Shown: positions 25,728 through 33,630 of the stretch, one piece after another
Layout of the letters: each line of letters begins with the position of its first letter
Position numbering within the stretch: the first letter of the stretch is position 1
The notes under the pieces: model-generated
What the model was told of the DNA's origin: nothing
Databases searched by the model: none
The model's input: the letters and a program-made list of their open reading frames with translations, nothing else
DNA from: an uncultured Granulosicoccaceae bacterium
Lineage (GTDB): Bacteria > Pseudomonadota > Gammaproteobacteria > Granulosicoccales > Granulosicoccaceae
NCBI GenBank assembly: GCA_938005265.1
Contig: CALLOA010000045.1
Location: 1-36,454, forward strand
Direction of reading: 5' to 3'
DNA: 36,454 bases
Translations under genes and position numbers: made by a program

Positions 25728-25823
25728 TACAGCGTGCTGCGAAAGCAACGCTCACGTCACAGCGAAAAGCTCCGCACCTGAATCATAAACATTAAAACGC
25801 GAAAATTAGGTAACGACACTGCT

Positions 25824-25850
25824 GGTTTTTTAAACCGGTAAACGGTAAAC
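25824..25850 (+). other. Short repeats before the corrinoid methyltransferase gene
   Basis: GGTTT and AAACC form a small stem around a T-run (25824-25836). It runs into two tandem copies of CGGTAAA (25836-25842 and 25843-25849). The gap of 175 nt between metF and the next gene holds nothing else recognisable. Confidence 0.3.
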
Positions 25851-25902
25851 AGACCCACAGCTACCCATCTAACCTGCAGGTGGCAACCACGGAAAATTTG
25901 TA

Positions 25903-26808
25903 ATGACCGATACAATTATCAGCTCGGCAACACGCGAACACATTATTGGCGATAACCGCCCGTTCACAATCATTGGCGAACGCATTAATCCTACGGGACG
26001 GAAAATTCTTGCTGAAGAAATGAAAGCCGGTGATTTCAGCCGTGTCGAAGCTGACGCCCTTGCCCAGGTTGCAGCAGGCGCACAGATGCTAGATGTCAAT
26101 GCCGGGATACCACTGGCTGACGAACCCGCACTATTGGCCAAAGCCATCAAACTGGTACAGTCAATTACTGACGCGCCTATTTCCATAGACTCATCAATCA
26201 TTGAAGCCCTGGAAGCTGGCCTGGAAGTCTATGAAGGCAAGGCTTTGGTGAATTCGGTAACTGGCGAGGATGAAGTACTGGAACGCGTGCTGCCACTGGT
26301 TGCCAAGTACAACGCGGCAGTTGTTGCCATATCAAACGACGAAACAGGTATTTCCGAAGATCCTGATGTCAGGTTTTCAGTCGCAAAGAAGATTGTTGAG
26401 CGTGCAGCAGATCACGGCATCCCCTACCAGGATGTAGTTATAGACCCCTTGGTCATGCCCATCGGTGCGATGTCGACCGCCGGGCGCCAGGTGTTTGATA
26501 TTCTGCAGCGCATACGTACCGAGCTAAAGTGCAATACGACCTGCGGTGCATCCAATATCAGTTTCGGTTTGCCACAACGCAATGGCATAAACGGTGCGTT
26601 TCTAAGTATGGCAATGGCAGCCGGCATGACATCATCAATAACCAACCCCATACACGAAGAAGTCATGCGCTCGATTATGGCGGCTGATGTATTGATGGGG
26701 AACGACAAGGATTGCCTGTCGTGGATTCGCAAATATCGCGAACCGGCTGCTGAAGGCGAAGCCGCCCGTGGCCGCAGGCCAAGCAGGCGTCGTCGTAGCG
26801 CAAAGTAA
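25903..26808 (+). CDS. Methyltetrahydrofolate:corrinoid methyltransferase (AcsE/MtgA-like)
   Basis: 301-aa DHPS-fold enzyme that moves a methyl group between a corrinoid protein and tetrahydrofolate. Visible family motifs: GERINPTGRK (residues 25-34), MLDVNAG (62-68), ISIDSS, LVNSVTGE, VIDPLVMPIG and NTTCGASNISFGLPQR. In glycine betaine degradation by Desulfitobacterium, MtgA takes the methyl from the corrinoid protein MtgC. The same direction fits here because metV-metF lies next to it. The last 18 residues are an added tail, rich in Arg (RGRRPSRRRRSAK), absent from the core fold. GGAA lies 8 nt before the ATG. Confidence 0.9.
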   Translation: MTDTIISSATREHIIGDNRPFTIIGERINPTGRKILAEEMKAGDFSRVEADALAQVAAGAQMLDVNAGIPLADEPALLAKAIKLVQSITDAPISIDSSIIEALEAGLEVYEGKALVNSVTGEDEVLERVLPLVAKYNAAVVAISNDETGISEDPDVRFSVAKKIVERAADHGIPYQDVVIDPLVMPIGAMSTAGRQVFDILQRIRTELKCNTTCGASNISFGLPQRNGINGAFLSMAMAAGMTSSITNPIHEEVMRSIMAADVLMGNDKDCLSWIRKYREPAAEGEAARGRRPSRRRRSAK

Positions 26809-26863
26809 GCTCACGCAATCCTATGACGTTTCGAGTTCCCGCTTTAGCACACAGGCAAATCTT

Positions 26864-28999
26864 GTGACCCAGGAAACCGACATTAACAACGACAACTCAT
26901 CCAGTCAGGCGACAGCGCGGATAATTTTTACGCCTACCGGAAAACGCGGTGAGTTTCCAATAGGCACGCCAGTCCTGCAGGCTGCGCGTAGTCTGGGAGT
27001 TGACCTTGATTCCGTCTGCGGAGGACGCGGCATCTGCGGACGCTGCCAGGTTTTATGCAGTGAGGGTGAGTTTTCCAAACACAAGGTTGTTAGCAGCAGT
27101 GATCATTTGACACCATTCGGGCCCAACGAAGAACGTTACGAGAAGATCAAAGGTGAAATGAAGGCCGGACGCCGCCTTGGTTGCCAGGCTAAATTGCAAG
27201 GTGATGTAGTCATTGATGTGCCTGAGGACAGCCAGGTTCACCGCCAGGTCATCAGAAAAGCTGCTGATCACGTCAACATAACACTGGACCCCAGTGTGCG
27301 ACTTTACTATGTTGAAGTGCAACAACCTGACATGCATGACCCGTCTGGTGATCTCAAACGACTTAAAAAAGCACTGCACAAGGAGTGGCAGCTTGAAAAC
27401 CTGACTTGCGAGAAAAGCCTGTTTTCATCACTGCAGACCATACTGCGTGATGGCGAATGGAAGGTTACGGTGGCGGTCTACGATCCTTCATCAAAAGAAG
27501 CCACGGCTGTACAAGGCGCTACGCAAGCCACTCCTTCAAAAAGGATATTGTCGGTATGGCCAGGATTCCATGACCGTGCCTATGGTGTTGCCATCGATGT
27601 AGGTTCCACCACCATTGCTGCCCACCTTTGCAATCTGGTGGATGGAGAAGTACTTGCCAGTAGCGGTGCGATGAACCCGCAGATACGCTTTGGTGAAGAT
27701 CTGATGAGCCGTGTGTCATATGTGATGATGAACCCCGGCGGTGATGCTGAAATGACAGAAGCCGTGATTGAATCCATCAATCAACTGCTGGTCGCCGTTT
27801 GCGAGGAAGCTGCAGCAAATGTCGATGGCCACGAAGACGCCAGCATAAACGATATCCTCGACATCACTTTCGTGGCAAACCCGGTAATGCATCACCTGTT
27901 ACTGGGCATCAATCCTGTTGAGTTGGGCTGGGCGCCCTTTGCACTGGCTTTCGATGAAGCAGCGTCACTGGCTGCACGCGATATGGGCATCCATGCTAAC
28001 CCGAATGCCCGAACGTATATCCTGCCCTGCATAGCCGGACATGTGGGAGCCGATGCTGCAGGGGTGGTTCTCGCCGAGAAACCCTATACGCTGGAACCTG
28101 CCACACTGCTCGTGGATGTGGGCACTAACGCCGAGATTGTGCTGGGAAACAAAGATCGATTGCTGGCCTGCTCCAGCCCGACAGGCCCTGCATTTGAAGG
28201 CGCGCAAATCAGCTCCGGCCAGCGCGCAGCTCCCGGTGCCATTGAACGTGTGAGAATAGATCGCGAAACACTGGAACCACGATTCAGCGTGATCGGCTCT
28301 GATGTCTGGTCAGATGCTCCGGACTTTGCCGAAGCCAACAAGTCACTGGGGGTTAGCGGTATTTGCGGCTCTGGCATCATCGAAGTGATTGCCGAAATGT
28401 TCCTCACGGGCATCATCAACCAGGACGGTGTGATACAAGGTGAACTGCAATCTAAAAGTGATCGAATCCTGGAAGAGGGACGCACTTTTTCTTACCTGTT
28501 ACACGACGGCGATGTTCGCATAGTCATCACTCAAAACGATGTACGTGAGATCCAGCTTGCGAAGGCGGCATTGTATGCAGGTGTGCGCTTACTGATGGAT
28601 AAACTGGAAATTAGCTCTGTCGAACGCATACGCCTGGCAGGAGCCTTTGGCAGTCACATCGATGTGAAGTATGCAATGGTTATCGGGCTAATTCCTGATT
28701 GCGATCTACAGCACGTATCGTCTGCTGGCAATGCTGCCGGCAATGGTGCTCGTATTGCGCTTATGAATGTAGCTGCACGACAGGAAATCGAAACGGTCGT
28801 ACAGTCGGTTGAAAAAATAGAAACTGCCGTAGAGGCACGCTTTCAGGAACATTTTGTGGATGCCATGGCGTTCCCGAATAAATCTGCTGACTTCACTGAA
28901 CTGTGTAAAGTGGTGCAAATGCCGGAGCGACAGGCAAGCTCATCATCTGACGAGGGCCAAAGCGGCAGGCGTGCACGACGACGCCGTCGACGTACATAG
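26864..28999 (+). CDS. Corrinoid activation protein, RACo-type (2Fe-2S plus ASKHA domain)
   Basis: 711 aa from the GTG at 26864. A further in-frame GTG at 26768 would overlap the previous gene by 41 nt and is less likely. The N-terminal ferredoxin domain has Cys52, Cys58, Cys61 and Cys107 (CGGRGICGRC and LGCQ), a plant-type 2Fe-2S set. After a linker, the ASKHA-type ATPase domain shows AIDVGSTTIAA, LVDVGTNAEIVLG and LAGAFGSHIDVKYAM. RACo proteins use ATP to reduce inactive Co(II) corrinoid back to Co(I). The C-terminus ends in an Arg-rich tail (GRRARRRRRRT), as does the preceding methyltransferase. It closes the C1 module. Confidence 0.9.
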   Translation: MTQETDINNDNSSSQATARIIFTPTGKRGEFPIGTPVLQAARSLGVDLDSVCGGRGICGRCQVLCSEGEFSKHKVVSSSDHLTPFGPNEERYEKIKGEMKAGRRLGCQAKLQGDVVIDVPEDSQVHRQVIRKAADHVNITLDPSVRLYYVEVQQPDMHDPSGDLKRLKKALHKEWQLENLTCEKSLFSSLQTILRDGEWKVTVAVYDPSSKEATAVQGATQATPSKRILSVWPGFHDRAYGVAIDVGSTTIAAHLCNLVDGEVLASSGAMNPQIRFGEDLMSRVSYVMMNPGGDAEMTEAVIESINQLLVAVCEEAAANVDGHEDASINDILDITFVANPVMHHLLLGINPVELGWAPFALAFDEAASLAARDMGIHANPNARTYILPCIAGHVGADAAGVVLAEKPYTLEPATLLVDVGTNAEIVLGNKDRLLACSSPTGPAFEGAQISSGQRAAPGAIERVRIDRETLEPRFSVIGSDVWSDAPDFAEANKSLGVSGICGSGIIEVIAEMFLTGIINQDGVIQGELQSKSDRILEEGRTFSYLLHDGDVRIVITQNDVREIQLAKAALYAGVRLLMDKLEISSVERIRLAGAFGSHIDVKYAMVIGLIPDCDLQHVSSAGNAAGNGARIALMNVAARQEIETVVQSVEKIETAVEARFQEHFVDAMAFPNKSADFTELCKVVQMPERQASSSSDEGQSGRRARRRRRRT

Positions 29000-29019
29000 C
29001 CCCGCGCGTGTATTCCCAC

Positions 29020-29045
29020 CCTGCCTGCTAATCAAGCAGGCAAGG
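29020..29045 (+). terminator. Hairpin after the C1 module
   Basis: TGCCTGCT (29022-29029) pairs with AGCAGGCA (29035-29042), loop AATCA, with further C-G pairs outside. It lies 23 nt after the last stop of the module. There is no T-run, so it may work with Rho or protect the 3' end. Confidence 0.4.
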
Positions 29046-29094
29046 GGATCAGGCCTATGCTTTGGAACGTGTATTGGAACGTGGAACGGGTATT

Positions 29095-29159
29095 GGAATA
29101 CCCTGGGAATAGGAATACCCTGGGAATAGGAATACCCTGGGAATAAACCCTAGGAATAG
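29095..29159. repeat. 17-bp tandem repeat, three perfect copies plus a decayed one
   Basis: The unit GGAATACCCTGGGAATA occurs at 29095-29111, 29112-29128 and 29129-29145. A degenerate fourth copy runs to 29159 and overlaps the 3' end of the next gene. Each unit contains CCCTGGG, a near palindrome. Related TGGAACGTG and GGAACGGGTATT words precede the array (29063-29094). Confidence 0.9.
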
Positions 29160-29695
29160 AAACTGCGAGTGGAGTTGATTAACGGGCCGCGACTATCTGC
29201 ACCTGTTACTGAAGCTACACGCAAGGGCTGCTTACTGTAAAGGTGGCGCGGAAAATTTGTTTCAGGATCTGTGCTTTTAATCGGGTGTATGTTCATAAAA
29301 CAGGTTTGCCCGGCATCTATCACACAGACATCATCTGCAAACGCCTCATTGATATCAAAGCTCTGTTGTCCCGCATGCACGATACCGGGATACACATGTC
29401 TCAGGGCGATCAGTTCGTCTGATTTGTTAGTGATACTCAAAGTGGGCACCGGTTCGAGTGTTAGCGATATCGACAGTTCAGACGCCGAATTTAATGCCAC
29501 ATTTTGGTTTTTCCCAAGTGATGCAACCTCATGCTGAGATAAATTAGCGTCGCTGTTTTCATCTGAAAATGCTGCAGAACTTGCGGTAGCAAGAACAACC
29601 GTTCCACCTAAAATTCTAAGGGTTTGGCGCTTACTGGCATCTACACCAGCACCACTAAGTGAATGTTCGGCAATTTCTAAACTTGATTTCTTCAT
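29150..29695 (-). CDS. Hypothetical exported protein
   Basis: 181 aa from the ATG at 29695 (an in-frame TTG at 29740 is less likely). Not recognised. The N-terminus has ASKRQTLRILGGTVVLATASSAAFS, which resembles a Tat signal in which the first Arg is Lys (Lys22-Arg23), or otherwise a Sec signal. The mature part is mostly beta-like and contains two cysteines (Cys124 and Cys132, in VCVIDAGQTC) that could form a disulfide or bind a metal. Its 3' end overlaps the last, decayed unit of the tandem repeat, so the C-terminus may have been shaped by repeat change. The YHS-domain gene lies 202 nt upstream on the same strand. Confidence 0.55.
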   Translation of the reverse strand: MKKSSLEIAEHSLSGAGVDASKRQTLRILGGTVVLATASSAAFSDENSDANLSQHEVASLGKNQNVALNSASELSISLTLEPVPTLSITNKSDELIALRHVYPGIVHAGQQSFDINEAFADDVCVIDAGQTCFMNIHPIKSTDPETNFPRHLYSKQPLRVASVTGADSRGPLINSTRSFYS

Positions 29696-29819
29696 AACAG
29701 AACTCACAACAAAAAAACAGGGTTTGGTCGTCCTTGGCAAGGCCAGTCAATTTATTCTCGTGTTACGACCAGACTCCATGTTACAAGTTTCAGCGACATC
29801 GCCATGATTTGCGCGACAC

Positions 29820-29849
29820 TTTATAACAATCATTGCAAAATAATGACAA
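29820..29849 (-). promoter_or_regulatory. Candidate promoter of the hypothetical exported protein
   Basis: Minus strand TTGTCA (29849-29844, five of six matches), 18-bp spacer, TATAAA (29825-29820, five of six matches). The region is very AT-rich. The expected start near 29813 gives a leader of about 118 nt. Confidence 0.45.
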
Positions 29850-29897
29850 TCAAACCCGTATTATTAATTTATGTAAAAACAACTATTTTGATCACAA

Positions 29898-30446
29898 CTA
29901 CTGCGCCAGCAGTGCTTCAAATTTCGCGTCAGCTGACTTGATAAAACCCAATACGTCTTTATCAAATTTATCCTGAATACCATCGTTGAAGTTGAGGTAA
30001 AGCTTATCTTCGATAATTACCCAGTTCTCGGGTTCGATTTTGACCAACGCATCCTGAGCCACACCGTAAGCACAATAACCGCCATACTGGGGTGCATACT
30101 TCACAGGGTCAGCCGCAAACAAATCAGCGTTTTCCTGCGAAGCAAAATGCCAGGCAGCACCTTCCCAATCGACCTTAAATGATTCAGAGCCTTTCACCGG
30201 TTTGCCTTCAGTCCAATAAGCCACTGTGTCATAGCCACGTACAGCAATTCCCGACTCTTTAAATTTGCCTAGCAGGCCTGACTTTTCAAGCGTGTTTATG
30301 CGAGGAGCAGCATTTGCATTAGTCGCTGCAAAAACAAACAATGCAGCAATCAGGAACATCGTAGCGTGATGCCAGCCTAATCCGCGGCGTGAGCCGTTAC
30401 CATCTCCAATTACTGCAGCTTGATCAATTGACGTGCTAGTGCGCAT
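29898..30446 (-). CDS. YHS domain-containing exported protein
   Basis: 182 aa from the ATG at 30446, chosen because AGGAG lies six bases upstream. The frame continues 23 codons further but without a ribosome site. A signal peptide ends near ANA-AP (about residue 46). The YHS-like domain spans roughly residues 70-130 (VRGYDTVAYWTEGKPVKGS and YAPQYGGYCAYG, with Cys125). Members of this family are annotated as YHS domain-containing (seleno)proteins, and here the position is Cys rather than Sec. YHS modules often bind copper or other metals. Substrate and partner are unknown. Confidence 0.8.
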   Translation of the reverse strand: MRTSTSIDQAAVIGDGNGSRRGLGWHHATMFLIAALFVFAATNANAAPRINTLEKSGLLGKFKESGIAVRGYDTVAYWTEGKPVKGSESFKVDWEGAAWHFASQENADLFAADPVKYAPQYGGYCAYGVAQDALVKIEPENWVIIEDKLYLNFNDGIQDKFDKDVLGFIKSADAKFEALLAQ

Positions 30447-30768
30447 CAAAAACTCCTGATTAACTTTAATTAAGTTCTCGTTCAAACATGCTTCTACCCA
30501 CTGTCTGGGTGCCATTGAGACGAGCTCACCAAACCAAAGTTCCAGCCATGACGATTCCGAACTCTCTAATCACTCTTCTTGGAGCCGACTGTATTCAGAA
30601 AAAACAGCTATACAGCAGCTTTCGAGCTGTAGTAGTGAATTTTTTAAACATTTCTAACGAAACGGAAACTATTGCTTAAAAAGCCGACAAGTGGCCCTGC
30701 ACTCACAAACCACTACTTTAGGAAACGGCTATGGCTTAACAGGCCACCGGAACTTGTGTGAAAATGCA

Positions 30769-30818
30769 AACCCTTGGCAAGGGTTCAATCACAGCTTTCG
30801 AACTGAGGTGTTGATTGA
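30769..30818 (+). promoter_or_regulatory. Two inverted repeats (candidate operators) upstream of tauD
   Basis: AACCCTT-GGC-AAGGGTT (30769-30785) is a 17-bp palindrome like those bound by dimeric repressors or activators. TCAATCA (30785-30791) and TGATTGA (30812-30818) form a second inverted repeat that overlaps the -35 element. Confidence 0.4.
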
Positions 30819-30843
30819 CCTGAACGCTTGCGATACTTTTAAC
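30815..30843 (+). promoter_or_regulatory. Candidate tauD promoter
   Basis: TTGACC (30815-30820, five of six matches), 17-bp spacer, TTTAAC (30838-30843, four of six). Transcription would start near 30850, just before the AAGGAG ribosome site at 30855-30860. Confidence 0.4.
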
Positions 30844-30870
30844 AACTAACGAACAAGGAGCCTTGAACCA

Positions 30871-31716
30871 ATGAGTGTCGAAGTTGTTTCAGCCGGCAAT
30901 GCCGGTGCAATTATCCAGGGTATAGATCTCAATCAAACGAGTGATGAGGATATAGATCTTATAAAAAATGCGCTCGGCCAATATGGAGTAGCCTTCTTTA
31001 GAGAACAGTCAATCACCCCGGAAGGTCACATACGCCTGGCTGAGAAATTTGGCAAGATAAACATTAATCGTTTTTTTCAAGCAGTAGATGAGTACCCGCA
31101 AATTGCGCAGGTACTAAAAGAACCCACTCAGGAAAAAAATATTGGTGAGCAATGGCATACCGACCACAGCTACGATCAAATCCCGGCACTGGGGTCCATA
31201 CTGGTCGCGCGGGAACTGCCAAAGAACGGTGGTGATACCATTTTTATCAACATGTTCAGCGCATGGGAAACTCTGGATACAGATACCAAACAACTGATAA
31301 GTAATCTGACTGCCACTCATTCCAGCCGCCATGTATTTGGTGCACAGGCCTACACCCAGGATACCAGTAGCGATCTGGCAGGCAGACTTTCCAATACCTC
31401 TGCAGCCACACAGGACTCAGTGCATCCGCTAGTTATCAGCCATCCTTTCAGTGCCCGCCCAGCTCTTTATGTCAATCCACAATTCACCACTAAAGTAAAC
31501 GAACTAGACGAAACTGAAGGCCAACAACTACTCGAGCGGCTCTATCAGCATTGCCAGAACGAGGCTTTGATGCACCGTTTCGAATGGCAGGAAGGTTCGG
31601 TGGCGTTCTGGGACAATCGTGCCACCTGGCATCGCGCATTGAATGACTATGCAGGCGAGCGCCGACTCATGCATCGCATCACGGTTGAAGGTTGTGAATT
31701 AACTGCCGCAGCGTGA
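30871..31716 (+). CDS. TauD/TfdA-family Fe(II)/2-oxoglutarate dioxygenase
   Basis: 281-aa non-haem iron oxygenase. The iron-binding facial triad is His96, Asp98 (WHTDHSY) and His254 (ATWHRALNDY). The Arg residues in ERRLMHRITVEG fit 2-oxoglutarate binding. A ribosome site AAGGAG lies ten bases before the ATG. The family includes taurine, alpha-ketoglutarate-dependent sulfonate, 2,4-D and alkyl-sulfate oxygenases, and substrate cannot be read from the sequence. The gene has its own promoter and appears monocistronic, ending before a convergent NnrU-like gene. Confidence 0.9.
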   Translation: MSVEVVSAGNAGAIIQGIDLNQTSDEDIDLIKNALGQYGVAFFREQSITPEGHIRLAEKFGKININRFFQAVDEYPQIAQVLKEPTQEKNIGEQWHTDHSYDQIPALGSILVARELPKNGGDTIFINMFSAWETLDTDTKQLISNLTATHSSRHVFGAQAYTQDTSSDLAGRLSNTSAATQDSVHPLVISHPFSARPALYVNPQFTTKVNELDETEGQQLLERLYQHCQNEALMHRFEWQEGSVAFWDNRATWHRALNDYAGERRLMHRITVEGCELTAAA

Positions 31717-31740
31717 TTCTCAGAAAAACTGGTTCGAAAA

Positions 31741-31767
31741 TAGAGGCTCAAAAAAAACAAGCCTCTA
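31741..31767 (-). terminator. Intrinsic terminator of the NnrU-like gene
   Basis: A perfect 8-bp stem TAGAGGCT (31741-31748) with AGCCTCTA (31760-31767) encloses an A-rich loop. On the minus strand the stem is followed by TTTTCG. It lies five bases past the NnrU-like stop and 25 bases past the convergent tauD stop, so it may serve both directions. Confidence 0.55.
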
Positions 31768-31771
31768 AAAA

Positions 31772-32377
31772 TCAGGCTCCAAAGGGCGCTACACCAATCA
31801 GCCTGACGTGCAACCACATGGCGAAAAATGCCCACAAACCAAGCCCCAGGACCACTGTTATCACCGTGGGAACAAGGGCAGTTTCATTGCGTTCTGCCTT
31901 CAGTGAGTCACCCGGTGTTGTTTCGCTTAGCAGACGGTCCTGGCGTTTAAGTGTGGTGTAAAGCAGTACAGCCCAGAGCATCAGTGTGGCGAATAGAACC
32001 ATGTCACCCAGGCGGCCGTTGGACAGCAAATGTGCGAACCCCCAGACCTTTGTTGCCACAAGCATAGGGTGCCCTACTGCAGACTTTAGCCGGTTGCGTG
32101 GCACATAGGCCGCAACCAGCAGCACCATGGCAACAAGCAACAGCAGCGCTGAAATAAGCGACATTATCGGTGGCGGGTTCCAGATAAATACCGGATTGAT
32201 TCGGGTCAGCGAATAGCCATACACAATCAGCACCAGACCAATCAGGGATACGATAGCGTAGACGGCTTTGAAGATACTGCCCAGCGATTGTGATTTCTCA
32301 CGTTTCCACTGTGGCGCTAATATCGATAATGAATGCGGGACAAGAAAAATTACCAGCCCGATTATGAGCATCGCCAT
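31772..32377 (-). CDS. NnrU-like integral membrane protein
   Basis: About 201 aa with five to six membrane segments. Family features are IGLVIFLVPHSLSIL at the N-terminus, the segment IVSLIGLVLIVYGYSLTR, WNPPP, LLVAAYVPRNRLKSAVGHPML and KVWGFAHLLSNGRLGDMVLF. These match NnrU, a haem-linked family related to the carotene isomerase Z-ISO and originally found near nitrite and nitric oxide reductase genes. No denitrification gene is in the window. AAGGA lies eight bases before the ATG at 32377; a GTG one codon earlier is also in frame. Confidence 0.85.
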   Translation of the reverse strand: MAMLIIGLVIFLVPHSLSILAPQWKREKSQSLGSIFKAVYAIVSLIGLVLIVYGYSLTRINPVFIWNPPPIMSLISALLLLVAMVLLVAAYVPRNRLKSAVGHPMLVATKVWGFAHLLSNGRLGDMVLFATLMLWAVLLYTTLKRQDRLLSETTPGDSLKAERNETALVPTVITVVLGLGLWAFFAMWLHVRLIGVAPFGA

Positions 32378-32535
32378 CACGAGATTCCTTCTGCTGGAAA
32401 GCTGGTAATTATACAGCCAACCCGGAGAGTTCCGGGTTGGGTGGCACTACAAAAATTCCTGGCGATGATGACGAAAGCGTAAAAACCGGGGTTGGTGTCA
32501 AGACTTGGGCGAAGCCTATTACCACCAATGCCTGG

Positions 32536-33630
32536 TCAGGAAGCTTTTTTCTGCAGCCGGTTGGCTGCCAGGTGGCCATCAACGTGGGATACGGTGTTGT
32601 CCAGCGACTCATGTTGCAAACCGTGCTGGGCCGCAATATTTCTGACCAGAGCATCCACACGTTCTATATTCTGCGCGCCTGCAAAGAGTGCCCTGGCAGC
32701 TGACGAGGGTTTCACGAGGCCCGAAGCTGCTTTGGCATATTTATCAAAAGGCACCATATCAGCAGCATCTGCTCCGAGTGTTTCGCACAGTGAAACCACC
32801 CATTGGTAAACTTCTCGCGACTGGTCAAGATCACCGTGCACCGCTTCCTTAATCGACTGCATATCGTTTGCTAAAACACAACGGTAGTTTCCAGTGACCA
32901 GCATGCTCCACTTTGCCAGCGGAACAAACAGCGAATCAAATACCTTAAGCTTCACTGGCAGTTCTGTGGAACCACCTTCAGGTAGCTCCCACTTAATATC
33001 GATGATGTCGTCCTGAATTTGCGTCAACATGGCAGTGTGAGCAGGGTCCGGGAATGCAGCTACCTTGAAGTTGGTCGGCAGGCTGACTTGCAGAACATTC
33101 TTGCCTGCATCTTCAGGCCTGAATGCCTGCGGATCAGGGCTTGCCAGAGTGACGAGATCAGGATCAAAATCCTTCCACAATTCAGGCTCGGCATAACACT
33201 CCATCAAGGGCTCGACATCCAGGCCTTTCAAGCGGCGAAGATACGGCAGAGGTGGCATATTCATTATCGCCATTGACGGAACCTTAGCCACAGCTACCCG
33301 CTGCAACAGATCGCGTACTCCCGGTGAACTGTATTGCGGCTCCTGCATTCCGAGCACAACCAGATCAAATTCAGCAGGCTGCACATCGTCCGGTGCAGCT
33401 GCCTTTACGGTAGCGCCAGGATTTATACTTTCCACTTTTTTGGATTCTATTTCGACCAGATCATCACGCCCTTTGACCGGTAGCTTTACAAGCGTGCCTT
33501 TCTCATTAATCAAGCTGGCTGTTGAAGGTGTACACACCATCGTTACAGAATGCCCTGCTACCAGGAGTTTGCTGGCAAGCAGCGAACCATAGGAAGCACC
33601 CAGAATAAGTACGTTATATTTTGAACTCAT
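32536..33630 (-). CDS. Ketopantoate reductase-like (ApbA/PanE) protein
   Basis: 364 aa. The N-terminal nucleotide-binding fold starts VLILGASYGSLLASKLLVAGHSVTMVC, where the usual GxGxxG appears as G11-A-S-Y-G15, a relaxed form. The middle region DLVVLGMQEPQYSSPGVRDLL and the C-terminal helical domain follow the ApbA/PanE plan. At 364 aa it is longer than typical PanE (about 300 aa), and KWSMLVTGNYRCVL replaces the usual ketopantoate-site wording, so it is probably a relative with another substrate, not the pantothenate enzyme. GGGGTGA lies before the ATG. Confidence 0.7.
   Translation of the reverse strand: MSSKYNVLILGASYGSLLASKLLVAGHSVTMVCTPSTASLINEKGTLVKLPVKGRDDLVEIESKKVESINPGATVKAAAPDDVQPAEFDLVVLGMQEPQYSSPGVRDLLQRVAVAKVPSMAIMNMPPLPYLRRLKGLDVEPLMECYAEPELWKDFDPDLVTLASPDPQAFRPEDAGKNVLQVSLPTNFKVAAFPDPAHTAMLTQIQDDIIDIKWELPEGGSTELPVKLKVFDSLFVPLAKWSMLVTGNYRCVLANDMQSIKEAVHGDLDQSREVYQWVVSLCETLGADAADMVPFDKYAKAASGLVKPSSAARALFAGAQNIERVDALVRNIAAQHGLQHESLDNTVSHVDGHLAANRLQKKAS

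Larger units (their letters stand above)
30447..30870. other. 424-nt divergent region between the YHS and tauD genes
   Basis: No gene is supported; a 63-codon frame at 30488-30679 has no signature. It contains a CAGCT-TTCG-AGCTG hairpin at 30616-30629 and a T-run at 30640-30645. Nearer tauD are two palindromes and a promoter, listed separately. Confidence 0.5.

Noticed and set aside
26768..26863. RACo start at GTG 26768 inside the methyltransferase gene
   Set aside because: It would overlap 41 nt of the upstream gene and add 32 residues before the ferredoxin fold. The GTG at 26864 has AGG eight bases upstream.
29095..29159. CRISPR array
   Set aside because: Units are directly adjacent without spacers and only 17 bp long, and no cas gene is near.
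30488..30679. 63-codon plus-strand frame between the YHS and tauD genes
   Set aside because: It overlaps the YHS leader, has no signature, and the region is better explained by promoters and operators.
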